Shown: positions 5,846-12,114 of the stretch, one piece after another
How the letters are laid out: every line of letters begins with the position of its first letter
Position numbering within the stretch: position 1 is the first letter of the stretch
Notes under the pieces: model-generated
What the model was told of the DNA's origin: nothing
What the model saw: the letters and a program-made list of their open reading frames with translations, nothing else
Database searches by the model: none
Assembly (NCBI GenBank): GCA_021775515.1
Contig: JAJFHR010000208.1
Span: 1 to 12,114, forward strand
DNA from: Hyphomicrobiales bacterium
GTDB taxonomy: Bacteria > Pseudomonadota > Alphaproteobacteria > Rhizobiales > JAJFHR01
Reading direction: 5' to 3'
DNA: 12,114 nt
Program-made: the position numbers and the translations under genes

Positions 5846-8800
5846 CTATTCAACAGTTGCTGGCACCTCCGGTCTGACGGTTTCATCCGGTTTGACTTCC
5901 GTATCGTCCGCGCTAAGAGAATCTTCCGGCTTGGGCTCCACATCAGGTTGTTCTAAATTTCGGCGTTTCAGTTCTTCTTCTTCAATTTTTTCCAACCGCT
6001 TGACGCTGTCCTTTAACGCCTTCACAGCGAGATAACCGCGCAGGGCTTCGGCATTAAAGTTTCTGTCCGGTTCATTGACCAGGCCGGTGTAGAGCAAAAC
6101 CAGCGGTGGGGAGTTGGGAAATTTATCAAACGAAAAGCGCCATTCGTTATCCAGTTTAAACACCGTAAGGTCGACCACCAGTGATGCTTTTCCGGAAACA
6201 TCTTCAGCCTTGAAACGCAAATCCGTTGTGCCCACCAGTCCGTTGTCTATGGTGAACGAACTGTCGAGGTCTCCATAATACATTTCACCTTCCGCCAGAA
6301 TGCCATCGATCAGGCCGTTGAGTTCTGTTTCAGTTTCAATGCTGGGTAAGGCTTTGGCAAAGGTTGCCGGGTTGATACCGCGAAGGATGCCATTTTGAAT
6401 TTTCAGAATGCCTGATCCCTTCATCGATGAGATCAACCCCCGCAAACTTCTGCCCTCGCCTTGTACGCGCCCCGAGATATAAGCTTTGCCGGCGATCGCT
6501 CCCCGCTTCGATTTCACCTTGGCAATCTTTTCAAGATCTCCGTCAATCAGCGTGTATTCCGACGACAGTTTTAATCCATTCCCGGTTTCATCCAGCGTCG
6601 CATTCAAACTAAGTTCACCGCCGTAAACCTTTCCTGACATCCGCTTCAGGTCAAATTTCTCACGGCCTGAAGTAAAAACAGCCTTAACGTCGTCGATCGT
6701 TGTCGTCGTTGTCTGCACTTTATCCGCCTGCAGATTTATTGACATCTCAGCAGCTTTCAAAATGCCAAGCCTGAACGGTTGTGCCGACCATATCTGACCG
6801 CTCGGCTGCTTGGGTTTTTCCGTATCATCCACACCGCCAAACAAGGCACTAAACACCCACGGAAATGACACTTCCTCCGCCTGCACATTTGCCTGAATGC
6901 GCGGCACGGCGCCGCCGAAAGTCATAGTTCCATTAAGACTGACGGGCACTTTGCCCACTGTTCCACTAAACCCGGTAAGAACAAATTCCGGCGCCTTGCC
7001 CGCTATCAAGCCGTGAAAGACCATGGGGATCACATCGGTGTTTCGATCAAAAGATGAGCCGACAACGGCCATCAAAGGCCTGACATCTTCACTTTCAACG
7101 GTCACGTCGGCTTCAAGCGAGGGTTCACCCCCCTTACTTGCAAGCCGACCCGACAAATTCGCCCGTGTCCCATAAGCCTGCACGCCAAATCCAATCTCGA
7201 GACGTTGGCCGACATCACCTTTTATCCGGGCCCGTATAACGCCGGTCTGAGCCGATGATCCATGTTGATCAGGACTTAACCAGCCCACTTGGGCCAAAAG
7301 CTTGTCACCGTCTTCATTCACAGCTTCGGCGTTGAAATCGAGATTTGAACGAGCAAAATTGCTTAATTTTCCCAATATCTGTAGCGTGCTGGAGATTTTC
7401 GTGCCGCCAGCCGATCCTGATATTCTAAAAAAACTGCGCGGCACACCATCCTTGACCGAAGCTTCAAATGACAGCCCCGCGCTTAATGGTCCAAATGCCT
7501 TGGCCCAATCTTTTCCGCGAATGCCATTTCGCCCGCCCGGCGTCACGCCTATCAGGTCAAAAAGAGCAGTAGGGTTGGCCGCAACCAGAGATGCATCAAG
7601 AACGCCTTTTGGTTTGCGGTTGATATTTAGGATCGTCCCCTTGGTGCGCAGGCTCGCCCCACCGATATCGGCAAAATCCAGCTTGTTGATGTTCAAGCGG
7701 CCTGCTTCCAGATTTATATCAGCAGCCAGGCCAGCGGTCGTGACGCCTCGCGAGATAATTTTGTCAGCATTGAAGCGAATATTAGCATCAAACCGGCCAA
7801 ACAGGTCAGCAAAACTCTTAACGAACCGAGTAGCTTTGTTGGCGAATTCGGCCTTATCGCCTGCATTTTCAGTCAACGGGAAATACCGATCAAGATCAAT
7901 TTGATCAAGTGACAGTGCCAATCCAAATGCCGGGCGTTTCCGGATCGCATAAGATAGTCCTGCCGAGGCCATTGTTTCATCTAACTGAATACCGACATTC
8001 AGCATATCAATCGACTTAGGGCTAATTAATAGCGATCCCTTGGCGTCGAGTTTTCCGCCAAAGCCGCTCTCCGTCAGGCCTACCAACGGTGCCATTGATG
8101 GCAGCGCCCAACTGGCAAATTTTTCCGCATTCGCTGTATTAAACACAAAAGTGCCGTCAAAACTGGTCACGTCGGCCGTCGTCAGAAAAAGCCCTTTTAA
8201 AGCCAGCCTGCTGCGACCGGGCAAGCCACCGGATGCCTCCATGACCTCGATATGATTGTCAGCGAATCGAAGTTTAAGAACAGATTTCTCAATCGCCATT
8301 CCCCCGAGCACCACGCCGTCGACGTTGAGAGACATTCTGCCATCAAATCCCCCGGCCCACAGGCGTGGAAGGATTTTATCCATCAACCGCAAAAGCTGAG
8401 GCGTCAGAGATGAAGGCAGCCTGTTTTGATCAGGTTTTCCCCGTTTGACGGGTTGTTTTTGGGCTGGTGTTATTTTCGCGGTCCGAAGCTGGAGCAGCTC
8501 GTCCAGGTCAAGCCGTTTGGTCTTAAGTTCAATGATAAAGTCGGATCCCTCTTGCCACACCGCCTGAGCCCGCCCGGAAAAACGGGCCGTACTATTGCCA
8601 CGCTTTAGCACAGCATTGACATCTTCAAGCCTGATCCCTTCCAGCGAGGTGGCAATTTCAGCTTCCAGATCGGCGCGAACTTCTTCTTTTGGCGACCGCT
8701 CGATCGACTTTAAAATCTCGAGATAACTAATATCCTGCGATAGATTAATCTTGCCATCAAAACGCGGACCATCTTTTGAGGTATCGAGAAAACCATCCAA

Positions 8801-9490
8801 AACAATTTGTTCGTTTTCCTGCTCGGGCACAGTTAAACGCAGGTTAAACCGCCGCACACTGGCCTCGCTCGCTCTGCCTGCTCGTATTGAAAATTCACGG
8901 GCCTGACCAGCGATTTCTAAATCTCCCGTTGCCGTATAAGGGCCCACCAGCGCCCGTGCTGAAATGCGGGCATTAAACGGCGATACTTCATGGGCGATAC
9001 GGCGCTTGGCATCGGTGAAAAACACCGCGCCATTGGAAATCAAAACATCATCGAGAATAATATTCTTAGGGTCGATCAAGCCACCGAAGTTTCTCTCCAC
9101 CGCAGTTTTCCAATTAGGAATACCGCCGGCTGAAATCTCAAAACGGAATGTCGGGCGTACAAACTCAATATCGGTAAACTGAAATTTTCCCCTCAGCAAA
9201 GGCGCAAGAGCCAATTTGGCTTTTACAAGTTCTATGCTCGCAATAGCAGCATTATTGGGATCTTCGGGTGATTTTATTTCCACGCCACCCAATCTAATTA
9301 CGCCACTGGGCAACAGACGAATATCTATCTCGCCATTAATCGTAACCTGATGGCCGATCAACCGGCGCGCTTCGCTTTCAATTTCAGTCCGGTAAGCAGA
9401 CCAGCTAATCAAAAACGGCGCGATAAGGGCGGTAAACAAAACCACCACAACCAGTCCACACAAAATGAGGAGCGGATGTCTCAAAGCCAA
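5846..9490 (-). CDS. AsmA family envelope protein
   Basis: A very large protein (up to 1214 residues) with one N-terminal membrane segment (about 6-29) followed by a long, repetitive, beta-rich region expected in the periplasm. The AsmA N-terminal pattern is visible (YRTEIESEARRLIGHQVTI, then IRLLPSGVIRLGGVEI, about 33-74), as is the AsmA-like C-terminal region (about 950-1100, with GGELSLNATL, GSGILKIQNGILRGI). Proteins of this superfamily are thought to form hydrophobic grooves for lipid movement between membranes. The last 59 residues are different: a Lys/Glu-rich probable coiled coil (VKALKDSVKRLEKIEEEELK) and then an acidic, Pro-rich tail. The frame opens with TTG at 9490, but GAGGG at 9492-9496 is only 1 nt from it. 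The TTG at 9484 (codon 3) is 7 nt away and is the more likely start. No ATG exists nearby in frame. The length is within what I expect for alphaproteobacterial members. Confidence 0.88.
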   Translation of the reverse strand: MALRHPLLILCGLVVVVLFTALIAPFLISWSAYRTEIESEARRLIGHQVTINGEIDIRLLPSGVIRLGGVEIKSPEDPNNAAIASIELVKAKLALAPLLRGKFQFTDIEFVRPTFRFEISAGGIPNWKTAVERNFGGLIDPKNIILDDVLISNGAVFFTDAKRRIAHEVSPFNARISARALVGPYTATGDLEIAGQAREFSIRAGRASEASVRRFNLRLTVPEQENEQIVLDGFLDTSKDGPRFDGKINLSQDISYLEILKSIERSPKEEVRADLEAEIATSLEGIRLEDVNAVLKRGNSTARFSGRAQAVWQEGSDFIIELKTKRLDLDELLQLRTAKITPAQKQPVKRGKPDQNRLPSSLTPQLLRLMDKILPRLWAGGFDGRMSLNVDGVVLGGMAIEKSVLKLRFADNHIEVMEASGGLPGRSRLALKGLFLTTADVTSFDGTFVFNTANAEKFASWALPSMAPLVGLTESGFGGKLDAKGSLLISPKSIDMLNVGIQLDETMASAGLSYAIRKRPAFGLALSLDQIDLDRYFPLTENAGDKAEFANKATRFVKSFADLFGRFDANIRFNADKIISRGVTTAGLAADINLEAGRLNINKLDFADIGGASLRTKGTILNINRKPKGVLDASLVAANPTALFDLIGVTPGGRNGIRGKDWAKAFGPLSAGLSFEASVKDGVPRSFFRISGSAGGTKISSTLQILGKLSNFARSNLDFNAEAVNEDGDKLLAQVGWLSPDQHGSSAQTGVIRARIKGDVGQRLEIGFGVQAYGTRANLSGRLASKGGEPSLEADVTVESEDVRPLMAVVGSSFDRNTDVIPMVFHGLIAGKAPEFVLTGFSGTVGKVPVSLNGTMTFGGAVPRIQANVQAEEVSFPWVFSALFGGVDDTEKPKQPSGQIWSAQPFRLGILKAAEMSINLQADKVQTTTTTIDDVKAVFTSGREKFDLKRMSGKVYGGELSLNATLDETGNGLKLSSEYTLIDGDLEKIAKVKSKRGAIAGKAYISGRVQGEGRSLRGLISSMKGSGILKIQNGILRGINPATFAKALPSIETETELNGLIDGILAEGEMYYGDLDSSFTIDNGLVGTTDLRFKAEDVSGKASLVVDLTVFKLDNEWRFSFDKFPNSPPLVLLYTGLVNEPDRNFNAEALRGYLAVKALKDSVKRLEKIEEEELKRRNLEQPDVEPKPEDSLSADDTEVKPDETVRPEVPATVE

Positions 9491-9688
9491 GCCCTCGTTG
9501 CTGCCAATTACCGCATTTTTGAAGCAACTGGTGGGGAACCAGTCGATTCGCGACCTTCATTCTACCCCCCATTGCACCGCATGTGGGAATTGACTACAGA
9601 TTTATTGTTCAAATTTGCTCGTTTTACGGCAGGCGATCTTGTGCAGCGGCTAAAAACCGCCCCCAACCATCCGAAACGAAATTTCTAA
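9476..9688 (+). CDS. Possible small protein of 70 residues
   Basis: An ATG at 9476 is preceded by GAGGAG (9467-9472), a strong ribosome-binding site, and opens a frame of 70 codons to TAA at 9686-9688. It fills nearly all of the 194-bp gap between the two minus-strand genes. The translation is plausible for a soluble protein, with an N-terminal half containing NYRIFEATGGEP and SFYPPLHRMWELTTD followed by an amphipathic helix (LLFKFARFTAGDLVQRLKTA). I do not recognise a family. Its start overlaps the start region of the asmA-like gene on the other strand by about 10-15 bp, and its stop overlaps that of the FAD oxidoreductase gene by 3-4 bp. If it is not a gene, this gap is simply the upstream region of the asmA-like gene. 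Support rests on the binding site, the fit to the gap and the protein-like composition. Confidence 0.42.
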   Translation: MSQSQALVAANYRIFEATGGEPVDSRPSFYPPLHRMWELTTDLLFKFARFTAGDLVQRLKTAPNHPKRNF

Positions 9689-11082
9689 ACAGCAACAACT
9701 TTCCCGGGATTAAGGATATTGTCGGGATCGAGAGATTTTTTTATCAACCGCATAACATCAACACCGGCTCCGTGTTCTGCCTCAAGATATTTCATTTTGC
9801 CAATTCCTACGCCGTGTTCACCCGTACATGTCCCGTCCATGGCAAGCGCGCGCATAATCAAGCGTTCCAGCAACTCATTAACCCGGTCCATCTCATTTTT
9901 ATCATCGGGGTCAATGAGCAGGGTCAAATGAAAATTTCCATCCCCGACATGACCGACGATCGGTGCAAAAAGCCCGTATTTTTCGATATCTACCCGGGTT
10001 TCTTCAACACAGTCGGCGAGCCTGGAAATTGGCACACAAACATCCGTTGCCAAGCCTTTTAGGCCCGGTTTCTGGGCAAGATTGGCCCAATAAGCATCGT
10101 GCCGTGCTTGCCAAAGTTTATTGCGGTCTTCAGTTTGATCAGCCGATTGAAACGGTCCGCCACCGTGATCTTCAATAATCTCGCTAAATAATCTCATCTG
10201 TTCAAGAACGCCATCTTGGGTGCCGTGAAACTCGAGAAATAATGTTGCGGTTTCCTCAAGCGTTAGACCGGAATAGGCGTTGCAGGCCTCAATCTGCACA
10301 TCATCCAAAAGCTCGATTCTGGCGACCGGGATTCCCGTTTGAATGGCGAGAATAACAGCATCACAGGCATGTCTGACACTGGGAAATGGGCATACGCCAG
10401 CGGAGATCGCGTCCGGGATCGCCTGCAGCCGCAAGGTCACTTCAGTGATAATACCTAGGGTGCCTTCCGATCCCACTATCAGCTTGGTCAAATCATACCC
10501 CGCAGAGGACTTGCGGGCGCGGCGGGCGGTTTGAACAATGGTTCCATCAGCCATCACCACAGTGAGGTTGAGAACATTTTCTCTCATCGTGCCATAACGC
10601 ACCGCATTGGTGCCCGAGGCCCGGGTTGCCGCCATTCCGCCAAGACTTGCATCCGTCCCCGGATCAATCGGAAAAAACATGCCCATATCACGCAAATGCA
10701 CATTTAGCTGAACCCGGGTTACACCTGCTTGCACGGTACAGTCCAAATCCTCCGGACTTACACGAATAATATTATTCATCTGCGCAAAATCTATCGTAAT
10801 CCCGCCATATGGTGCATTGATATGGCCTTCAAGCGACGTGCCCGTTCCATAGGCGATGATTGGTACCTTGTGTCGCGCGCAAATCTTGACCAGTGCAGAT
10901 ACTTCTTCAGTGGTTTGAACGTATGCCACAGCGTCCGGTGGTTGGGTTGGATACCAGGTAACACTCTCACCATGCAGGTCACGTACCGACCTTGAAGTTG
11001 TTAGCCGATCCCCGAGCAACGCTTCAGCTTCTTCCAGGGCCGCATCAATTTTCCGTCTGTTTGCAACATCTGCTCTACTCAT
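9685..11082 (-). CDS. FAD-linked D-2-hydroxyacid (D-lactate type) dehydrogenase
   Basis: A protein of 465 residues of the vanillyl-alcohol oxidase/GlcD type, which oxidises D-lactate, glycolate or a related 2-hydroxyacid with FAD and passes electrons on, usually to cytochrome c or quinone. The FAD-binding part (about 45-220) shows PPDAVAYVQTTEEVS, AYGTGTSLEGH (77-87), DPGTDASLGGMAATRASGT (140-158) and SSAGYDLTKLIVGSEGTLG (192-210). The C-terminal part has GHVGDGNFH (377-385, with His378 and His385 as probable metal ligands), GTCTGEHGVGIGK (417-429) and LDPDNILNPGK (451-461). This set matches the LDHD/DLD group better than two-subunit glycolate oxidase, and no GlcE or GlcF partner is nearby. 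A second choice is D-2-hydroxyglutarate dehydrogenase. The start at 11082 has GGAAG 7 nt upstream. It may be co-transcribed with the asmA-like gene 194 bp downstream. Confidence 0.9.
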   Translation of the reverse strand: MSRADVANRRKIDAALEEAEALLGDRLTTSRSVRDLHGESVTWYPTQPPDAVAYVQTTEEVSALVKICARHKVPIIAYGTGTSLEGHINAPYGGITIDFAQMNNIIRVSPEDLDCTVQAGVTRVQLNVHLRDMGMFFPIDPGTDASLGGMAATRASGTNAVRYGTMRENVLNLTVVMADGTIVQTARRARKSSAGYDLTKLIVGSEGTLGIITEVTLRLQAIPDAISAGVCPFPSVRHACDAVILAIQTGIPVARIELLDDVQIEACNAYSGLTLEETATLFLEFHGTQDGVLEQMRLFSEIIEDHGGGPFQSADQTEDRNKLWQARHDAYWANLAQKPGLKGLATDVCVPISRLADCVEETRVDIEKYGLFAPIVGHVGDGNFHLTLLIDPDDKNEMDRVNELLERLIMRALAMDGTCTGEHGVGIGKMKYLEAEHGAGVDVMRLIKKSLDPDNILNPGKVVAV

Positions 11083-11259
11083 ATGTCAACTTCCACATTG
11101 GCAATTCCTCATCAATACTTTCATGACGGCACCTTGATACTGATACAGTTTTACCCAACACCCAAACTCGGGTCTTGGGGCGATTGGCCTTTTCAGGGTA
11201 TAGCACACTCTTGTTGTGAGCAATTTGTTCGATTCGCAGTATTTTTCGAAGAGGTTAAG
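11083..11259. promoter_or_regulatory. Divergent intergenic region
   Basis: These 177 bp separate the minus-strand FAD dehydrogenase from the plus-strand thioesterase and must hold both promoters. On the plus strand TTGGGG (11175-11180) and GTATAG (11198-11203) are spaced by 17 bp, a weak candidate. A short inverted repeat CCCAA/TTGGG (11161-11165, 11175-11179) sits next to it. The frame of the thioesterase is open throughout the region, back to an ATG at 11083, but the translation there (HQYFHDGTLILIQFYPT...) does not resemble the family and I read it as non-coding. Confidence 0.4.
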
Positions 11260-11742
11260 ATGCCGCCAACTGCCCCTTTTGTTTCCACTCCCATGCATGT
11301 CGAACCCGATTGGATTGATTACAACGGGCATATGAACGTCGCCTATTATGTGGTCCTGTTTGATCGTTGCCTCGACCAGTTTTTCGACATACTCGGCATC
11401 GGCCCAGATTATGTCAAACGCTATAATTCTTCTTCTTTCACCGTCGAGGCCCACATTACTTACCAGCGTGAACTGCTGGTAGGAGCGCCGGTAAAAGCCA
11501 CTTTGCAGATTTTGGATTATGATGAAAAACGCGTACATACCTACCTCGAACTTTTTCATGCCGAGGAAGGATTTTTAAGCGCCACCTGGGAGCAAATGAC
11601 CTTGCATGTCGATATGGCTGCCAAGCGGGCATCAGTTTTCCCCCAGGATATCCTTGAGAAAATCGACCAGATGTACCAAGCTCACAAAACACTACCGCAA
11701 AATTCCAATGTTGGGCGCTTAATCCAGATCAAAAGAAAGTAA
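11260..11742 (+). CDS. Hotdog-fold acyl-CoA thioesterase (4HBT type)
   Basis: A protein of 160 residues that should hydrolyse a CoA thioester in the cytoplasm; the acyl group is unknown. The signature DWIDYNGHMNVAYYVVLFDR (17-36) carries Asp20, His24 and Asn26 at the position of the 4-hydroxybenzoyl-CoA thioesterase active-site loop. It is followed by the central strands FTVEAHITYQREL (60-72), VKATLQILDYD (78-88) and VHTYLELFHAEEGFLSATWEQMTLHVD (92-118, broken here only by description). The frame continues upstream to 11083, but GAAGAGG at 11248-11254, 5 nt before the ATG at 11260, and the family length of 140-165 residues fix the start here. The gene for a ClC protein begins at the base after the stop codon, so the two are one transcription unit. 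Similar thioesterases occur beside carnitine or betaine catabolic genes, but none of those is visible. Confidence 0.88.
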   Translation: MPPTAPFVSTPMHVEPDWIDYNGHMNVAYYVVLFDRCLDQFFDILGIGPDYVKRYNSSSFTVEAHITYQRELLVGAPVKATLQILDYDEKRVHTYLELFHAEEGFLSATWEQMTLHVDMAAKRASVFPQDILEKIDQMYQAHKTLPQNSNVGRLIQIKRK

Positions 11743-12114
11743 ATGTCCGAGATCATAATCCATCTCAGGCGCTATTTAAGTGAAGCTGTCCTGCCCAATT
11801 TGCGGACTTCGGCGTCCAATCGTGAACCTTTGGCTTGGGCCCTGGCGGCTGCAATCGGAATTTCGGTAGCCTACGCTATCATCGTATTCAGGACGATGAT
11901 CGGCTTTACCCAGTCCATCTGGCTCGGCACTCTTTCGGAAAAAATCATTGGCCATATCGCCGATCTACCCATGATAGTGGTGCTTCTAGCACCTACGATT
12001 GGCGGTTTGGCTGTCGGGTTGTTTTTGCAATTTGCCATGCCCGGTCACCGGCCCGAAGGCGTGGCAGATGTTATTGAAGCCCGGGCAATTGGTGGTGCCC
12101 GCATGCCATTTTTG
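11743..12114 (+). CDS. ClC family chloride channel/transporter, 5' part only
   Basis: The first 124 codons of a ClC-type membrane protein, open to the right edge of the window. After a cytoplasmic N-terminus with several Arg there are two hydrophobic segments, about residues 31-53 and 76-97. The family-typical stretch LAPTIGGLAVGLFLQF (81-96) is followed by GHRPEGVADVIEARAIGG (101-118), which is characteristic of one bacterial ClC branch. The selectivity motifs (GSGIP, GREGP) would lie further on and are not visible, so channel versus H+/Cl- exchanger cannot be judged. The ATG directly follows the TAA of the thioesterase (TAAATG), and only a weak AAAGAAAG binding site precedes it, which points to translational coupling. 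Confidence 0.88.
   Translation, partial: MSEIIIHLRRYLSEAVLPNLRTSASNREPLAWALAAAIGISVAYAIIVFRTMIGFTQSIWLGTLSEKIIGHIADLPMIVVLLAPTIGGLAVGLFLQFAMPGHRPEGVADVIEARAIGGARMPFL

Noticed and set aside
7302..7904. A 200-codon open frame on the plus strand
   Set aside because: It lies wholly inside the minus-strand asmA-like gene, has no ribosome-binding site and a Ser/Pro/Arg/Ala-rich translation typical of a shadow frame.
9583..10062. A 159-codon open frame on the plus strand
   Set aside because: It runs antisense through the 3' end of the FAD dehydrogenase, whose family motifs on the other strand are unmistakable, and it lacks a start signal.
11083..11259. N-terminal extension of the thioesterase back to ATG 11083
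   Set aside because: The extra 59 residues do not resemble the hotdog family, there is a good binding site for the ATG at 11260, and this interval is the only space for two divergent promoters.
1..12114. CRISPR arrays, tRNA or rRNA genes, insertion sequences, phage or defence genes
   Set aside because: On reading through I saw no regularly spaced repeats, no tRNA-like cloverleaf sequence, and no transposase, integrase, nuclease or toxin-antitoxin proteins. The RHH protein next to fumC has no toxin partner.

Overview
The window looks like ordinary chromosomal DNA from an alphaproteobacterium of moderate GC content. This is inferred from family resemblance: a class II fumarase followed directly by a small RHH_4-type ribbon-helix-helix protein, a large AsmA-family protein, an LDHD-type FAD oxidoreductase, a two-half CaiB/BaiF protein of about 470 residues and a thioesterase-ClC pair. 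The order or genus cannot be fixed from the sequence alone. No CRISPR array, tRNA, rRNA, transposase, integrase or phage gene is visible.

Layout. 1-1287 (+): the 3' end of a glycine-rich, probably exported protein, a strong 12-bp GC hairpin, then a complete secreted protein of unknown function with four cysteines. 1337-2796 (+): a CaiB/BaiF CoA-transferase whose start region is a 39-bp near-perfect inverted repeat. 2797-3194: an AT-rich stretch of about 400 bp without an intact gene. It holds a short open remnant, an isolated ribosome-binding site with a 4-codon ORF, and a good sigma70-like promoter for the next gene. 3195-4118 (+): a D-isomer-specific 2-hydroxyacid dehydrogenase. 4202-5836 (+): fumC and the RHH protein, tightly spaced. 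5846-9490 (-): a large AsmA-family protein, convergent with the RHH gene. 9476-9688 (+): a possible 70-residue protein whose start overlaps the asmA-like start. 9685-11082 (-): an FAD-linked D-2-hydroxyacid (D-lactate type) dehydrogenase. 11083-11259: a divergent intergenic region. 11260-12114 (+): a hotdog thioesterase with a ClC chloride channel/transporter starting directly at its stop codon; the latter runs off the window.

How the genes may fit together. Several products act on small organic acids or their CoA esters: the CoA-transferase, the NAD-linked 2-hydroxyacid dehydrogenase, fumarase, the flavin-linked 2-hydroxyacid dehydrogenase and the thioesterase. They sit in separate transcription units on both strands, so this is a loose neighbourhood rather than a demonstrated pathway. 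AsmA and the N-terminal secreted proteins concern the envelope.

I see no convincing new multi-gene system. The observations most worth checking are the hairpin at the CoA-transferase start, the overlapping divergent starts near 9480, the unexplained secreted protein pair, and the gene debris at 2797-3194.
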